A stretch of DNA of 64,000 bases from NCBI GenBank assembly GCA_013178375.1, contig JABLXQ010000014.1:124001-188000 (forward strand), given 5' to 3'. Source of the DNA: Gammaproteobacteria bacterium (GTDB lineage: Bacteria > Pseudomonadota > Gammaproteobacteria > Pseudomonadales > Ketobacteraceae). A model generated the notes under the pieces. The model worked only from the letters and a program-made list of their open reading frames with translations. It was not told the DNA's origin and searched no databases. Shown here piece after piece: positions 41,890 through 50,964 of the stretch (position 1 is its first letter; each line of letters opens with the position of its first letter). The translations under genes and the position numbers were made by a program.

Positions 41890-43121
41890 GGTTGCTCCCC
41901 CCCGAAATATAACTGGAGCCCTGCGGCAGTAATCGCTGCTTCGCTTGCCAGATCAATGGCGCGCACCCGCTGGTCCAGCCAGTCGCGACGGGCTTCGAGC
42001 ACGCTAGCAATGGGCACACGGCCGGCGCGGTACCCCGCCAGTTGCAAGTGCGCGTTGTCGCGGGCCAGGGGCAGCCAGGTGTTGCGTGTCCGTTCGAGCT
42101 GACTTTCCAACCGAGCCAGTTCCGCCAATTGGTCATCCAGTTCCGAGCGCAATTGCCGAAGAGCGCCTTCGCGCTCGGCATCGACACTCGCCAGTTGCTG
42201 GCGTCGGGCGGCGATTCTCGGATGCTGCCGGCTGCCCGTGCTTACGGGCAAGTCCAGGCTCACCTGCAAGGACACCAGGTCGTCGAAGCTATCGCCGCGA
42301 TGACCGTAAACAACTTCCATCTCCCAATCCGGCCGGGTGGCAGCGCTGGCTTCCCGTAACCGGGCTTCCGCGCTGCGTGTCAACGCCTCATAGCGGAGAA
42401 GTTTGGGATGGGTTGGAAGCTGGTCATGCAGATGATCGCCGTCAACCCGCACGGTTGGAGGCGATCCATTCAGGCCATCCAGCACCGGCACTCCGATCCA
42501 TTGGACCAGCTCAGCATTTGCTGCCGTCATTTCACGTTGCAGATTGTCGCGCCGGTCCGCCAATGCCGCCGCTTCCCTGCGTGAGGCAAGACCATCGGCG
42601 GTGGTAGCGCTTGCCGTCATCTGCACCGCTTTCACCACTTCGGAAAAAAGTCGGTTTTCCCGCTCCAGCTCATCCAGCAGAACAGCGCGCTGTTCCAGAT
42701 AAAACCGGGTAAGCCAGGCCGTTGCGGCTGCGCGTCGCACTTCCCGGCGTATCAATGTCTGCTGATTTTCTTCCCGCGCCAGGCGCGCGCGGGCGGAATC
42801 TTTGCGTGCCTGACGCTTGGCGGTATTGGGAAATTCCTGCATCAGGCCGATGGTCTGCATGGTCATGCCATCATCAGTCAGGCTTCCGGCATCGGGACCG
42901 GATACCGGCACGTTTTCCACTCCCAGCAACAGCTTGGGATCAGGCAACGTACCGGCGGGTCGGGTCATGGAACGGGCTGCCGCAATACCCGCCGTTTGCG
43001 CCGCCAGCGCGGGAGAATGTTGCTCAGCCAGTTCAAGAGCGTTTGCAAATGACAAGGGTGCACCTTGGGCGAGGCTGGCCAGACCGAGCGGCATGGCCAG
43101 CAGCAGGATCTTGTAAAACAT
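41886..43121 (-). CDS. Outer-membrane efflux channel, CusC-like
   Basis: 411 residues with a signal peptide (ILLLAMPLGLASLAQGAPL) and the two OEP repeats of the TolC superfamily. The N-terminus after cleavage lacks a lipobox cysteine. First pump gene of the cusCBA operon, preceded by a short Cys/Met-rich exported protein. Confidence 0.88.
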   Translation of the reverse strand: MFYKILLLAMPLGLASLAQGAPLSFANALELAEQHSPALAAQTAGIAAARSMTRPAGTLPDPKLLLGVENVPVSGPDAGSLTDDGMTMQTIGLMQEFPNTAKRQARKDSARARLAREENQQTLIRREVRRAAATAWLTRFYLEQRAVLLDELERENRLFSEVVKAVQMTASATTADGLASRREAAALADRRDNLQREMTAANAELVQWIGVPVLDGLNGSPPTVRVDGDHLHDQLPTHPKLLRYEALTRSAEARLREASAATRPDWEMEVVYGHRGDSFDDLVSLQVSLDLPVSTGSRQHPRIAARRQQLASVDAEREGALRQLRSELDDQLAELARLESQLERTRNTWLPLARDNAHLQLAGYRAGRVPIASVLEARRDWLDQRVRAIDLASEAAITAAGLQLYFGGEQP

Positions 43122-43229
43122 GTAGGCTCTCCGGAACGATTATCAATGCAATGCCACGGGCAACGCGCACTGTGCTTTGGGCGCAGAATGAGCGTGCCGC
43201 AAATCGGCATTAACCATTCAAGGTATCGA

Positions 43230-43580
43230 TCAGGAGGTCAGGCGGGGCGGACGCCAAAGGGCGTCATAGGGAGGAGATGGATTGTGGCCGGAAGGTGGCG
43301 TTAGCACCAGAGTTGGTGGAACCGGTACCGGTGCCAGAAGCAATGTTGTTGCGGGCGGGTAATTCTGGAGCCTGTTGCAATCCTGGGTGGGATTGCAGTC
43401 TTGGGACTTTTCGGGTGAACCGTTGTACTTGTCGCAGCAGTCTCCGTCCATGTCCGGCATATCCATCACCATGCCGTTGACGGTCATGATGCAATGCTTT
43501 TCCACGCCGACGTAGGCCAGCGCCGACAGTGGCAACGTCAGGATCAGCAGGAGCACGATGAATCGTCGTATTGGGCGCAT
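43230..43580 (-). CDS. Small exported Cys/Met-rich protein, putative copper binder
   Basis: 116 residues with a signal peptide (IVLLLILTLPLSALA). The mature N-terminus has HCIMTVNGMVMDMPDMDGDC, then CDKYNGS and two further cysteines (SQDCNPTQDCN): five Cys and several Met within about 45 residues. The C-terminal third is Pro-rich and probably disordered. It precedes cusC by about 110 bp in the same direction. Ligand spacing and context suggest a periplasmic Cu(I) buffer or chaperone; no family recognised. Confidence 0.75.
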   Translation of the reverse strand: MRPIRRFIVLLLILTLPLSALAYVGVEKHCIMTVNGMVMDMPDMDGDCCDKYNGSPEKSQDCNPTQDCNRLQNYPPATTLLLAPVPVPPTLVLTPPSGHNPSPPYDALWRPPRLTS

Positions 43581-43667
43581 GGCGGGGACGTAAAAGCTCC
43601 AGATGCAACTGGCAATGTTAGTAATATAGCAAACATTGACACCGCGAGGTATATACGATCGTCATAT

Positions 43668-43684
43668 ATGACAACCCTTATCAT
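43668..43684 (-). promoter_or_regulatory. Candidate metal-response box upstream of the cus operon
   Basis: ATGACAA-CCC-TTATCAT is a 7+7 dyad with one mismatch, overlapping a second palindrome GTCATATATGAC (43661-43672), about 90 bp before the Cys/Met-rich protein. TGACAA half-sites are found in CusR/CopR-type boxes, but the spacer here is unusual. It overlaps the stop codon of the neighbouring gene. Confidence 0.35.
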
Positions 43685-44115
43685 CGCGCAATGGTGAGCT
43701 TGTGTATCGGCCCTGCGACAGCGAATGGCGGATCGGGGTGAAAAGCCACTTTGATGACACTGCCCGCTTCCACCACCCCGGCAAACTTTGCCGAAAAACG
43801 TAATCCGCCTTTGTGTCGTAATCGTTGCGTAAGCAACGCTGGATAATAGTTTACTGGCTTTTCCACTATAAGAGTGCCACTGGAATCATAGATAGCGACA
43901 TCGATATGCCCTGACAGTCGCGCATTAAACCCCCGAGTAACAATCCGTCCCGATACATTAACTGCGCCTTGATCATCAAAAGCCAGCACACGGCGAAACA
44001 ACCAATTCTGGTCTTGATCTTGCACAATTACGACGTTCACACGCTCCGCCTGAGCCGTCGCAGATAGCATCGAAGCTACAATCATACTTATCATAAAGTG
44101 AATAATTTTTTTCAT
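43681..44115 (-). CDS. Exported protein related to the czc lipoprotein
   Basis: 144 residues from ATG 44115 (GAGGGA upstream); a longer in-frame start at 44229 would add a non-signal leader. A signal peptide (HFMISMIVASMLSATAQA) precedes a mature domain with SGRIVTRGFNARLSGHIDVA, LIVEKPVNYYPALL and RLRHKGGLRFSAKF. These stretches align with the lipoprotein at 29351-29821, but here there is no lipobox. It lies between cusRS and the cus operon with an ATTACA-N4-TGTAAT box upstream, so it is probably metal-induced. Function unknown. Confidence 0.8.
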   Translation of the reverse strand: MKKIIHFMISMIVASMLSATAQAERVNVVIVQDQDQNWLFRRVLAFDDQGAVNVSGRIVTRGFNARLSGHIDVAIYDSSGTLIVEKPVNYYPALLTQRLRHKGGLRFSAKFAGVVEAGSVIKVAFHPDPPFAVAGPIHKLTIAR

Positions 44116-44198
44116 GACGCTATCCCTCGAATTCTGGATTTTACTAATCATTCGCAGAATGTCATGAAGATTCCCTACGGTCGACCATAATCCGCAGG

Positions 44199-44216
44199 GA
44201 TTACAAAGATGTAATC
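44199..44216. promoter_or_regulatory. CusR/CopR-type box, copy 1
   Basis: GATTACAAAGATGTAATC is a palindrome with 7-bp arms around AAGA. The same ATTACA-N4-TGTAAT pattern occurs at 46430-46445, on the other side of cusRS. Such TTACA-N4-TGTAA dyads are typical targets of OmpR-family heavy-metal regulators. It is 84 bp before the ATG of the exported protein at 44115. Confidence 0.75.
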
Positions 44217-44289
44217 GCCCCTTAATCAAAAAGCCAGATTCACCCGCCTGAGCAATTTGACAATCACCGCTAAAACCGAATGCGATTGG

Positions 44290-45690
44290 CTAAGCGTTAA
44301 TGGGTATAACCACGAAAAAGCACGTGCGACCATGCGCCGATGCCGCGCTGATTCTGCCGTGGTGGGCTTCGATGATTGAACGTGTGATGGCAAGTCCCAA
44401 TCCCAGTCCCGCACCATCGTCACCGCGCGAGCGTGAAGCGTCGGCACGATAAAAGCGGTCAAAAACTCGCTCAAGCTGTGAGGGCGTTAAAGTATCGCCT
44501 TCATTGGCAATATTGATACGCACTTCTCCGGATTCAGATGCAATATTCACTTCTATTGCAGACCCCACTTGGCTGTGCCGAATTGCGTTGGACAGCAGGT
44601 TGCTCAGTGCACGCCGAATCATCAGAGGATCGGCTTGCAGTTCCGCTGCTCCACTTATCTGCAACCGAACATTCTTTTCTGCTGCAAGCGCATCATAAAA
44701 CTCAAATAAAGCGCCGACTTCATTGTGCACTTTTACCTGTTGGCGACTTGGGATCATCAATCCGTTGTCGGCTTTAGCCAGAAAAAGCATGTCAGATATG
44801 ATCCGGGCCAATCGTTCGTATTCTTCAAGATTAGAGTAGAGAATTTCGCGGTATTGGTCTGGGGTGCGGGACAGGGAAAGCGACACCTGGGTCTGTGTCA
44901 TCAGCGTATTGACCGGTGTGCGCAGTTCATGGGCAATGTCCGAAGCATAGTCGGACAGGCGATGGAAAGAGCCTTCCAGCCGGTCGAGCATGTCATTGAA
45001 CGATATTGCCAGCGAGTGCAACTCCTTTGGCAATGAATCCAGCCGCAAACGATCATCAATGCGTTGGGCAGTAATCCCTTCGGCGACACGTGCCATGTTA
45101 CTCACCGGCATCAAGCCGCGGCGAGTAACAATCCAGCCAAGACAACCCATCAGAACCAGACCCACAAGCCCTACCAGCATGAGTTGCAATTTGAACATGT
45201 CCATAAAGGTAATGTGCTGTTGTGCATCAATGGCAATGGCTACAGTGAAGCGGGTTTTTGTGCCAGGCGATTCAGGCAGAATGACAGCAATTCCACGATA
45301 CTTGTGTCCGTCGTCTTGCCAAGAGTGCAGATTAACGTATTCGCGGACGCTGTAATTCACAGGGTCCTGAAGATATCGGGCAAGAAATCCGGCGTGTTCT
45401 GTACGGAAAATTACTGTATCGCCCGCCGCCACCATCACTACTAGCTCATGATGTCCCACCAGAGAGTCTTTTAGTTTGAGAGCAAAACTTTCCTGGTTGC
45501 TTGGACCGTCCATCGCCAAAATATTCTGGATCAACTCCAGTTTTCCCTGCACCGCCACCCGGTCCTGCTCGTCAAAATGATGATCCACTGATGCAACGAT
45601 CAAATAACCCATTGCCAGTAGCACTACCAATGTAGATCCGCAAAACAACAAACTAATGCGTCTAGTAATGGAGCGGGAGCGACGTATCAT
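44290..45690 (-). CDS. cusS: Heavy-metal sensor histidine kinase, CusS-like
   Basis: 466 residues from ATG 45690, overlapping the response-regulator stop (ATGA). Two membrane segments (about 12-34 and 170-192) bound a periplasmic sensor; then HAMP, HisKA with phospho-acceptor His254 (DIAHELRTP) and HATPase ([23 protein letters not shown]). Length and pairing match the CusS/CopS/PcoS family, which senses periplasmic copper or silver. Confidence 0.92.
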   Translation of the reverse strand: MIRRSRSITRRISLLFCGSTLVVLLAMGYLIVASVDHHFDEQDRVAVQGKLELIQNILAMDGPSNQESFALKLKDSLVGHHELVVMVAAGDTVIFRTEHAGFLARYLQDPVNYSVREYVNLHSWQDDGHKYRGIAVILPESPGTKTRFTVAIAIDAQQHITFMDMFKLQLMLVGLVGLVLMGCLGWIVTRRGLMPVSNMARVAEGITAQRIDDRLRLDSLPKELHSLAISFNDMLDRLEGSFHRLSDYASDIAHELRTPVNTLMTQTQVSLSLSRTPDQYREILYSNLEEYERLARIISDMLFLAKADNGLMIPSRQQVKVHNEVGALFEFYDALAAEKNVRLQISGAAELQADPLMIRRALSNLLSNAIRHSQVGSAIEVNIASESGEVRINIANEGDTLTPSQLERVFDRFYRADASRSRGDDGAGLGLGLAITRSIIEAHHGRISAASAHGRTCFFVVIPINA

Positions 45691-46367
45691 GTATTTTTTT
45701 CTTCCAGCACATATCCCATGCCGCGCACAGTGTGAATGAGCTTGGGGGCGAACGCATCGTCTACTTTTGATCGCAGGCGGCGCATTGCGACTTCCACCAC
45801 GTTGGTATCGCTGTCGAAATTCATATCCCACACCTGCGAGGCGATAAGCGAGCGAGGCAAGACCTCGCCTTGCCGTCGCATCAGTAATTCAAGCAAGCCA
45901 AATTCCTTGGCCGTCAGGTCTATCCGCCGACCACTGCGCGTGGCGCGACGGCGTAACAAATCAAGCTCCAGATCAGCGACGTTCAGTGTTTTTGCTTCAA
46001 TACCACCTCGACCACGTCGTAAAATGGTGCGTACCCTTGCCAGCAATTCAGCGAAGGAAAATGGCTTCACTAGGTAATCGTCGGCACCCATCTCCAGACC
46101 ACTAACCCGATCTTCCACCTGATCACGTGCTGTCAGGAATAGAACCGGCACCTGCAAACCGTGCTTGCGAATGGATTGGAGTACCTGCCAGCCATTCAGA
46201 CCAGGGAGCATCACATCCAGGATCACCAAGTCGTATTCATACTGCAGCGCACGATGCAGCCCATCATCACCATTCTGCACCAGCTCGATAGCGAAACCCG
46301 CCTCGCTCAAGCCCTGGCTAAGGTACTCTCCCGTTTTGGGTTCATCTTCAACGATTAATATTTTCAC
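45687..46367 (-). CDS. cusR: Heavy-metal response regulator, CusR-like
   Basis: 226 residues: receiver domain with phospho-acceptor Asp51 ([10 protein letters not shown]), conserved Lys in [12 protein letters not shown], and an OmpR-type winged helix with the recognition segment [17 protein letters not shown]. Divergent from the copper operon starting at 46522; the intergenic box at 46430-46445 would allow control of both. Confidence 0.93.
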   Translation of the reverse strand: MKILIVEDEPKTGEYLSQGLSEAGFAIELVQNGDDGLHRALQYEYDLVILDVMLPGLNGWQVLQSIRKHGLQVPVLFLTARDQVEDRVSGLEMGADDYLVKPFSFAELLARVRTILRRGRGGIEAKTLNVADLELDLLRRRATRSGRRIDLTAKEFGLLELLMRRQGEVLPRSLIASQVWDMNFDSDTNVVEVAMRRLRSKVDDAFAPKLIHTVRGMGYVLEEKNT

Positions 46368-46429
46368 GCCTGCTCTCCACCTGACCGTACTCAGCGTAGT
46401 TTGACGAAGTTATGGACGCGATTGGCCAG

Positions 46430-46445
46430 ATTACAAAAATGTAAT
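46430..46445. promoter_or_regulatory. CusR/CopR-type box, copy 2
   Basis: ATTACAAAAATGTAAT is a perfect 6+6 palindrome around AAAA in the divergent promoter region of cusR and the plus-strand copper operon (92 bp before the ATG at 46522, 63 bp before the cusR ATG). It matches copy 1 in both half-sites and spacing. Confidence 0.8.
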
Positions 46446-46521
46446 TTACGTGACAGCTTGGCGACTGTATCGGTGCTTCAGAATAGTTCTACCAAAACCT
46501 GCGACTCGTCGCGAGGAACCC

Positions 46522-46845
46522 ATGCTGAATCAAAGCCATCGCTGTTCCCTCCGAGCTTTACTGCCCTGCTTGTTGATAATGTTCGCTGGGATAGCCACGG
46601 CGCAACCAACAGAAGACTCAGCCAGCCTGGCACTACCCACCCAATTGTCCTACACCTCTGTACTGGGCGGATACCAAGTCTACATTGACGAACCCGTCCA
46701 GTCCTGGCGCGAGACCAATGATCGTGTTGGTCGCATCGGGGGCTGGCGTGCCTATGCCAGGGAAATCAGGACCGGCAAACCAGCAAGCGACTCTGCGGTG
46801 GATTCGGTCCCTCATGCTGAACACCATGAAGGGATTACCCCGTGA
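46522..46845 (+). CDS. Small exported protein of the copper operon
   Basis: 107 residues from ATG 46522 with GAGGAA upstream; longer in-frame starts lie within the promoter region. A signal peptide (LLPCLLIMFAGIATAQ) precedes a short mature chain with QVYIDEPVQSWRETNDRVGR then GGWRAYAREI and an acidic/His tail (HAEHHEG). Similar short proteins head copper-resistance operons ahead of a TolC-like lipoprotein, but no function is known to me. The stop overlaps the next start (GTGA). Confidence 0.8.
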   Translation: MLNQSHRCSLRALLPCLLIMFAGIATAQPTEDSASLALPTQLSYTSVLGGYQVYIDEPVQSWRETNDRVGRIGGWRAYAREIRTGKPASDSAVDSVPHAEHHEGITP

Positions 46846-48281
46846 CCAGGTTAATGATGGTTCCTCGCGCCGTTTTGGCCTCGCCAGCAACGATCCTGAG
46901 CGTGATCCTGTTGTCAGCCTGCGCCAGCGTCAGCCCTGAACAAAACTCCAGCCGGATCAATGATGAAGCCGCTGCCTTCACCGAAGGGCATTTGGCGCTT
47001 GCGCTTTCCGACGAAGAGCGATCCAAACGTATCAAAACGGCTTCGGTGCTATTAGAGTACCCTTTGGGTCAGACTGAGGCGGTGCAGTTGGCTCTGGTGA
47101 ACAGTCCTTCCATGCAAGCCCTATTGGCGCAAGGTTGGGCTGAATCGGCCAATGCAGCTCAAACAGGCAGGATTTCGAACCCGATCTTCAGTTTTGAGCA
47201 TATGGCCACGGGTGACGAGCTTGAACTGTCGCGGGCGTTATCGTTCGGACTACTCGACCTGCTGACCTTGCCCAGGCGCCAAAGCATAGCCCATCAACTG
47301 ATCGAGCAGTCGCAGTTGCGTCTGACCGGCGACGTTGTGGATCAGGTCACCCAGATTCGTCAGGCATGGGTCCGTGCCGTCGCCGCACAGCAAAGCCTCA
47401 CCTATGCGCAGCAGGTGTATGCAAGTGCCGAGGCCAGCGCCGACCTGGCTCGCCGCATGCAAGCCGTTGGCAATTTCAATCGCATCAGCCGCGCCCGGGA
47501 GCATGCCTTCTATGCCGATGCAGCAACCAGTCTGGCGTCGGCAACTCATCGCACCACCGCTGCACGGGAAGCACTGGTTCGCTTGCTGGGACTCGACGAA
47601 GCGCAGGCACAGATTCTCCAGTTACCAGAACGCCTGCCCGATCTGCCCAATGAACCCCTGACACCTGCAGTCATTAGTACTCAGGCAACGCGAGGCCGGC
47701 TGGATATTCGTCTGGCACAAACGGAACTCGATGCGGCGGCAAAAGCACAAGGGTTAAACTCGATCACCAGCTTCACCGACATCGAGCTAACGGTTCGCCG
47801 TGACACTGTTTTCGACAACGCGGAAGGGAATCGGACAAGCCCACACGGGTATGAGGTCGACGTGCGACTGCCTATTTTTGACTGGGGCGGAATGCAGCGA
47901 AGTGCAATGAACGCACGCACGCTCGCAGCCGCAAATCAGTTGGAGGCGACGACGCGCACTGCCGGCTCCAGTCTACGCGAGGGCTACTCGACCTACCGCA
48001 CCGCCTTCGATATTGCGCGGCACTACCGGGATGAAGTGATACCGCTGCGCAAGATCATCGCCGAAGAAAACCTGCTGCGTTACAACGGGATGATCATTGG
48101 CGTGTTTGAGCTGTTGGCCGATGCCCGTGATCAGGTCACAGTGGTCATAGCTGCCATCGATGCAGAACAGCAGTTCTGGCTGGCTGATGCCGCACTGCAA
48201 GCTACCTTGATTGGCCGCCCGACCAGCACCACTCTTACCGCGACGACCGGCGCGCGCAGTGCTTCTGGCGCAGGCCACTGA
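46842..48281 (+). CDS. TolC-family outer-membrane lipoprotein of the copper operon
   Basis: 479 residues from GTG 46842, overlapping the previous stop. Lipoprotein signal with lipobox LLSAC. The rest is TolC-like helical repeat (LALVNSPSMQALLAQGWAES; VRLPIFDWGGMQRSAMNART). It has no RND pump or adaptor in the same operon, unlike CusC and CzcC, so it might pair with another pump of the island. Confidence 0.88.
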   Translation: MTRLMMVPRAVLASPATILSVILLSACASVSPEQNSSRINDEAAAFTEGHLALALSDEERSKRIKTASVLLEYPLGQTEAVQLALVNSPSMQALLAQGWAESANAAQTGRISNPIFSFEHMATGDELELSRALSFGLLDLLTLPRRQSIAHQLIEQSQLRLTGDVVDQVTQIRQAWVRAVAAQQSLTYAQQVYASAEASADLARRMQAVGNFNRISRAREHAFYADAATSLASATHRTTAAREALVRLLGLDEAQAQILQLPERLPDLPNEPLTPAVISTQATRGRLDIRLAQTELDAAAKAQGLNSITSFTDIELTVRRDTVFDNAEGNRTSPHGYEVDVRLPIFDWGGMQRSAMNARTLAAANQLEATTRTAGSSLREGYSTYRTAFDIARHYRDEVIPLRKIIAEENLLRYNGMIIGVFELLADARDQVTVVIAAIDAEQQFWLADAALQATLIGRPTSTTLTATTGARSASGAGH

Positions 48282-48294
48282 AAAAGGAAACCCG

Positions 48295-49707
48295 ATGTCT
48301 TCCAGACGTGAATTTTTCAAATTGGCCGGCATTGCCGGTGGCGCCGTGGCAGCGAGCACTGTAGCGCGCTCAGCGATGGCCGCCTTGCCCGAGCCGGTGA
48401 TTCAAACATCACCGGACACCATGGCTCCCCTGGTTCCCAATAGCGGACAGCCATACCACCCGGTGGTCACGCTTAATGGTTGGACCCTGCCATGGCGCAT
48501 GAACAAGGGCATCAAGGAATTCCATCTGATAGCCGAACCCGTGGTGCGAGAAATGGCACCCGGCTTCAAGGCTCATTTGTGGGGCTACAACGGCCAAAGT
48601 CCCGGCCCGACGCTTGAAGTGGTGGAAGGCGACCGCGTTCGTATCTTCGTCACCAACAAACTGCCGGAACACACCAGTATTCACTGGCATGGCCAGCGTT
48701 TGCCAAATGGTATGGATGGCGTGTCAGGTTTGACCCAGCCCGCCATCAAACCCGGCAAGACCTTCGTCTATGAATTCGTCGCACGGCGTCCCGGTACTTT
48801 TATGTACCATCCGCACGCTGACGAAATGACCCAGATGGCCATGGGCATGATGGGATTCTGGGTGACTCATCCGAAAGAAAAACACCCCTTGATCGACGAG
48901 GTTCAGCGCGATTTCTGCTTCCTGCTCAACGCCTACGACATTGATCCGGGCAGCTATACACCCAAAACGATGACGATGCTTGACTTCAATCTCTGGTCCT
49001 GGAACAGCCGGATCTTTCCGGGCATCGACAGTCTCAACGTGCGTCAGAATGACAGGGTGCGCATCCGTATGGGCAACCTGACGATGACCAACCACCCCAT
49101 TCATTTGCACGGCCATGAGTTTCTTGTCACCGGTACTGACGGCGGACCAACGCCTAAGAGTTCGCGCTGGCATGAAGTGACGACTGACATCGCAGTTGGA
49201 CAAATGCGTCAAATCGAATTTGTTGCCGATGAAGAAGGTGACTGGGCCTTTCACTGCCACAAGAGCCACCACACCATGAATGCGATGGGCCACAACGTGC
49301 CCACGCTGATCGGCGTGGATCACAGGGGCCTCGCCGGGAAAATCAATAACCTGATACCGGACTACATGGTGATGGGTGAGCGAGGCATGGCTGACATGAC
49401 CGAGATGGAGATGCCCATCCCGGATAATACTGCTCCCATGATGACCGGTGATGGTCCTTTTGGCTCGGTAGAGATGGGCGGGATGTTCAGCGTGCTCAAA
49501 GTGCGCAGTGGCCAGAAACCCGGTAACTACCAGGACCCAGGATGGTATCAACACCCGAAGGGTACCATTGCTCACGAATATTCGGGTGCGTTAACGGAAC
49601 CTGCACGCTTCAAACCTGAGGGAGGCCAGTCGATGCCGCGCATCCATGAATCCAGCACGCCTGTCGAAGTCCAGATACGAAAACCTGTATCGCACGAAAA
49701 TCATTGA
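48295..49707 (+). CDS. Tat-exported multicopper oxidase (CopA/CueO-like)
   Basis: 470 residues from ATG 48295 with AAAGGAAA upstream. A twin-arginine signal (SRREFFKLAG) precedes three cupredoxin domains. Copper ligands are visible in HWHGQRLPNGMDG, YHPHADE, HPIHLHGHEF and the type-1 site HCHKSHHTMNAMG. The C-terminal part is rich in Met (MADMTEMEMPIP, MMTGDG). It should oxidise toxic Cu(I) to Cu(II) in the periplasm. Its folded export by Tat fits copper loading in the cytoplasm. Confidence 0.93.
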   Translation: MSSRREFFKLAGIAGGAVAASTVARSAMAALPEPVIQTSPDTMAPLVPNSGQPYHPVVTLNGWTLPWRMNKGIKEFHLIAEPVVREMAPGFKAHLWGYNGQSPGPTLEVVEGDRVRIFVTNKLPEHTSIHWHGQRLPNGMDGVSGLTQPAIKPGKTFVYEFVARRPGTFMYHPHADEMTQMAMGMMGFWVTHPKEKHPLIDEVQRDFCFLLNAYDIDPGSYTPKTMTMLDFNLWSWNSRIFPGIDSLNVRQNDRVRIRMGNLTMTNHPIHLHGHEFLVTGTDGGPTPKSSRWHEVTTDIAVGQMRQIEFVADEEGDWAFHCHKSHHTMNAMGHNVPTLIGVDHRGLAGKINNLIPDYMVMGERGMADMTEMEMPIPDNTAPMMTGDGPFGSVEMGGMFSVLKVRSGQKPGNYQDPGWYQHPKGTIAHEYSGALTEPARFKPEGGQSMPRIHESSTPVEVQIRKPVSHENH

Positions 49708-49737
49708 TCACTCAGTTTCAACCCGGGAGAACCCTTC

Positions 49738-50235
49738 ATGAAGTACACGCCCAATACAATTCACATAATTTTATTTGCAATCACCGCGCTGGCGCTGCCA
49801 GGTGCAACCCTCGCCAGTGGAAACCACTCGCACGAACACCAACAGGACAGCGAGGAAACGGCCATTGGCAAGCCAGGTGTCGCGGCCGGGGTGACTCGCA
49901 CTATCACCGTCGAAATGAACGACAGCATGCGATTTACACCGTCTGCCATCCACGTTTCTCAAGGTGAGACCATTCGTTTTGTGGTCAAAAATAGCGGCCA
50001 GCTGGCGCACGAACTGAGCCTGGGCACAGAGCAGGAACTGCTGGAGCATCTTGAAGTTATGAAAAAATATCCGGGCATGGTGCATGACGAGCCAAACAAG
50101 ATCACGCTGGCCCAAGGCCAGCACGGTGAGATCATCTGGCAATTCACCAAAGCCGGGACCGTGAACTTTGCGTGCCTGATGCCTGGGCACTACGAGGCTG
50201 GAATGCGGGGCACGGTCACAGTCGACAAGAAGTAG
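49738..50235 (+). CDS. Periplasmic cupredoxin
   Basis: 165 residues with GGGAGAA upstream. A signal peptide (ILFAITALALPGATLA) is followed by a His-rich linker (SGNHSHEHQQD) and a single cupredoxin fold. Type-1 copper ligands: His91 (LAHELS), Cys146, His151 and Met156 (CLMPGHYEAGM). Probably an electron carrier or copper store working with the oxidase encoded just upstream. Confidence 0.92.
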   Translation: MKYTPNTIHIILFAITALALPGATLASGNHSHEHQQDSEETAIGKPGVAAGVTRTITVEMNDSMRFTPSAIHVSQGETIRFVVKNSGQLAHELSLGTEQELLEHLEVMKKYPGMVHDEPNKITLAQGQHGEIIWQFTKAGTVNFACLMPGHYEAGMRGTVTVDKK

Positions 50236-50273
50236 GTTCGTACAATTTTATGATTCATAGTCGTGAGGTAACC

Positions 50274-50612
50274 ATGAACGCAATCAAACAGATAATCGCT
50301 ATTTCCATGCTGACATTCAGTGTAGCTTTACCCATGAGTAGTTTTGCTGAATCTGCGATGGACCACAAAATGGATATGTCGCAGCCAGCTTCATTGACCG
50401 ATGGTGAGGTCAAAAAGGTCGATCCGTCGACAGGCAAAATCACGATCAAGCATGGCGACATCGTGCACCTGGACATGCCGGGCATGACCATGGTGTTCAC
50501 AGCTAAGAACAAGGACATGCTCAAGAACGTAAAGGCCGGGGACAAAATCAGGTTCATGGTCGTTGATGAAGGCGGCAAGTTGGTTATTACGGACATCCAG
50601 CCTGGTCAGTAG
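50274..50612 (+). CDS. cusF: CusF-like periplasmic copper chaperone
   Basis: 112 residues with TGAGGTAA upstream. A signal peptide then the CusF beta-barrel signature GEVKKVDPSTGKITIKHGDI followed by LDMPGMTMVF. His and the two Met of the E. coli Cu(I) site are present; the capping Trp of that site is replaced by Met (DMPGMTM), a common variant. It should hand Cu(I) to a CusB adaptor, although none lies in this operon. Confidence 0.9.
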   Translation: MNAIKQIIAISMLTFSVALPMSSFAESAMDHKMDMSQPASLTDGEVKKVDPSTGKITIKHGDIVHLDMPGMTMVFTAKNKDMLKNVKAGDKIRFMVVDEGGKLVITDIQPGQ

Positions 50613-50688
50613 ATAAACGATATTGCCCCATTATGGAGCTCAGATTTCACGCTGGCCTAACATTATATCGAGTTCTGAGGAAATCATA

Positions 50689-50964
50689 ATGAATCATTCG
50701 CATCAAGAACACGAATCGCCCCCACGTTTCTGGTCGACACGTTATGCCGCTGGCTTGGTGGTTATCGGTGGATCGGCTGCCTATTTTCTGCTGACTGAAC
50801 ACCTGGCACACGTGGTCGCAGTACTGCCCTACCTGCTATTGCTCGCTTGCCCTCTGATGCATGTTTTTATGCACGGTGGTCATGGCGGGCACGATCACCA
50901 CAATCCAAATAAAGAAATCGAGGCTGGCAAAGCTGACCCACGCAAACCAGGAGATCCATCATGA
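50689..50964 (+). CDS. DUF2933 small membrane protein
   Basis: 91 residues from ATG 50689 (TGAGGAAATC upstream). FWSTRYAAGLVVIGGSAAYF starts one of two membrane segments, ending in a His-rich tail (MHGGHGGHDHHN). This is the DUF2933 pattern often found with copper ATPases. Function unknown; the His tail could bind metal. The next gene overlaps its stop by 4 bp. Confidence 0.88.
   Translation: MNHSHQEHESPPRFWSTRYAAGLVVIGGSAAYFLLTEHLAHVVAVLPYLLLLACPLMHVFMHGGHGGHDHHNPNKEIEAGKADPRKPGDPS

Noticed and set aside
44271-44300. Hairpin at the end of cusS resembling the czcC/blaI operator
   Set aside because: It contains AAAACCG and CGATTGG words, but the spacing and symmetry differ from the two operators and it lies at a gene end; not counted as a third site.
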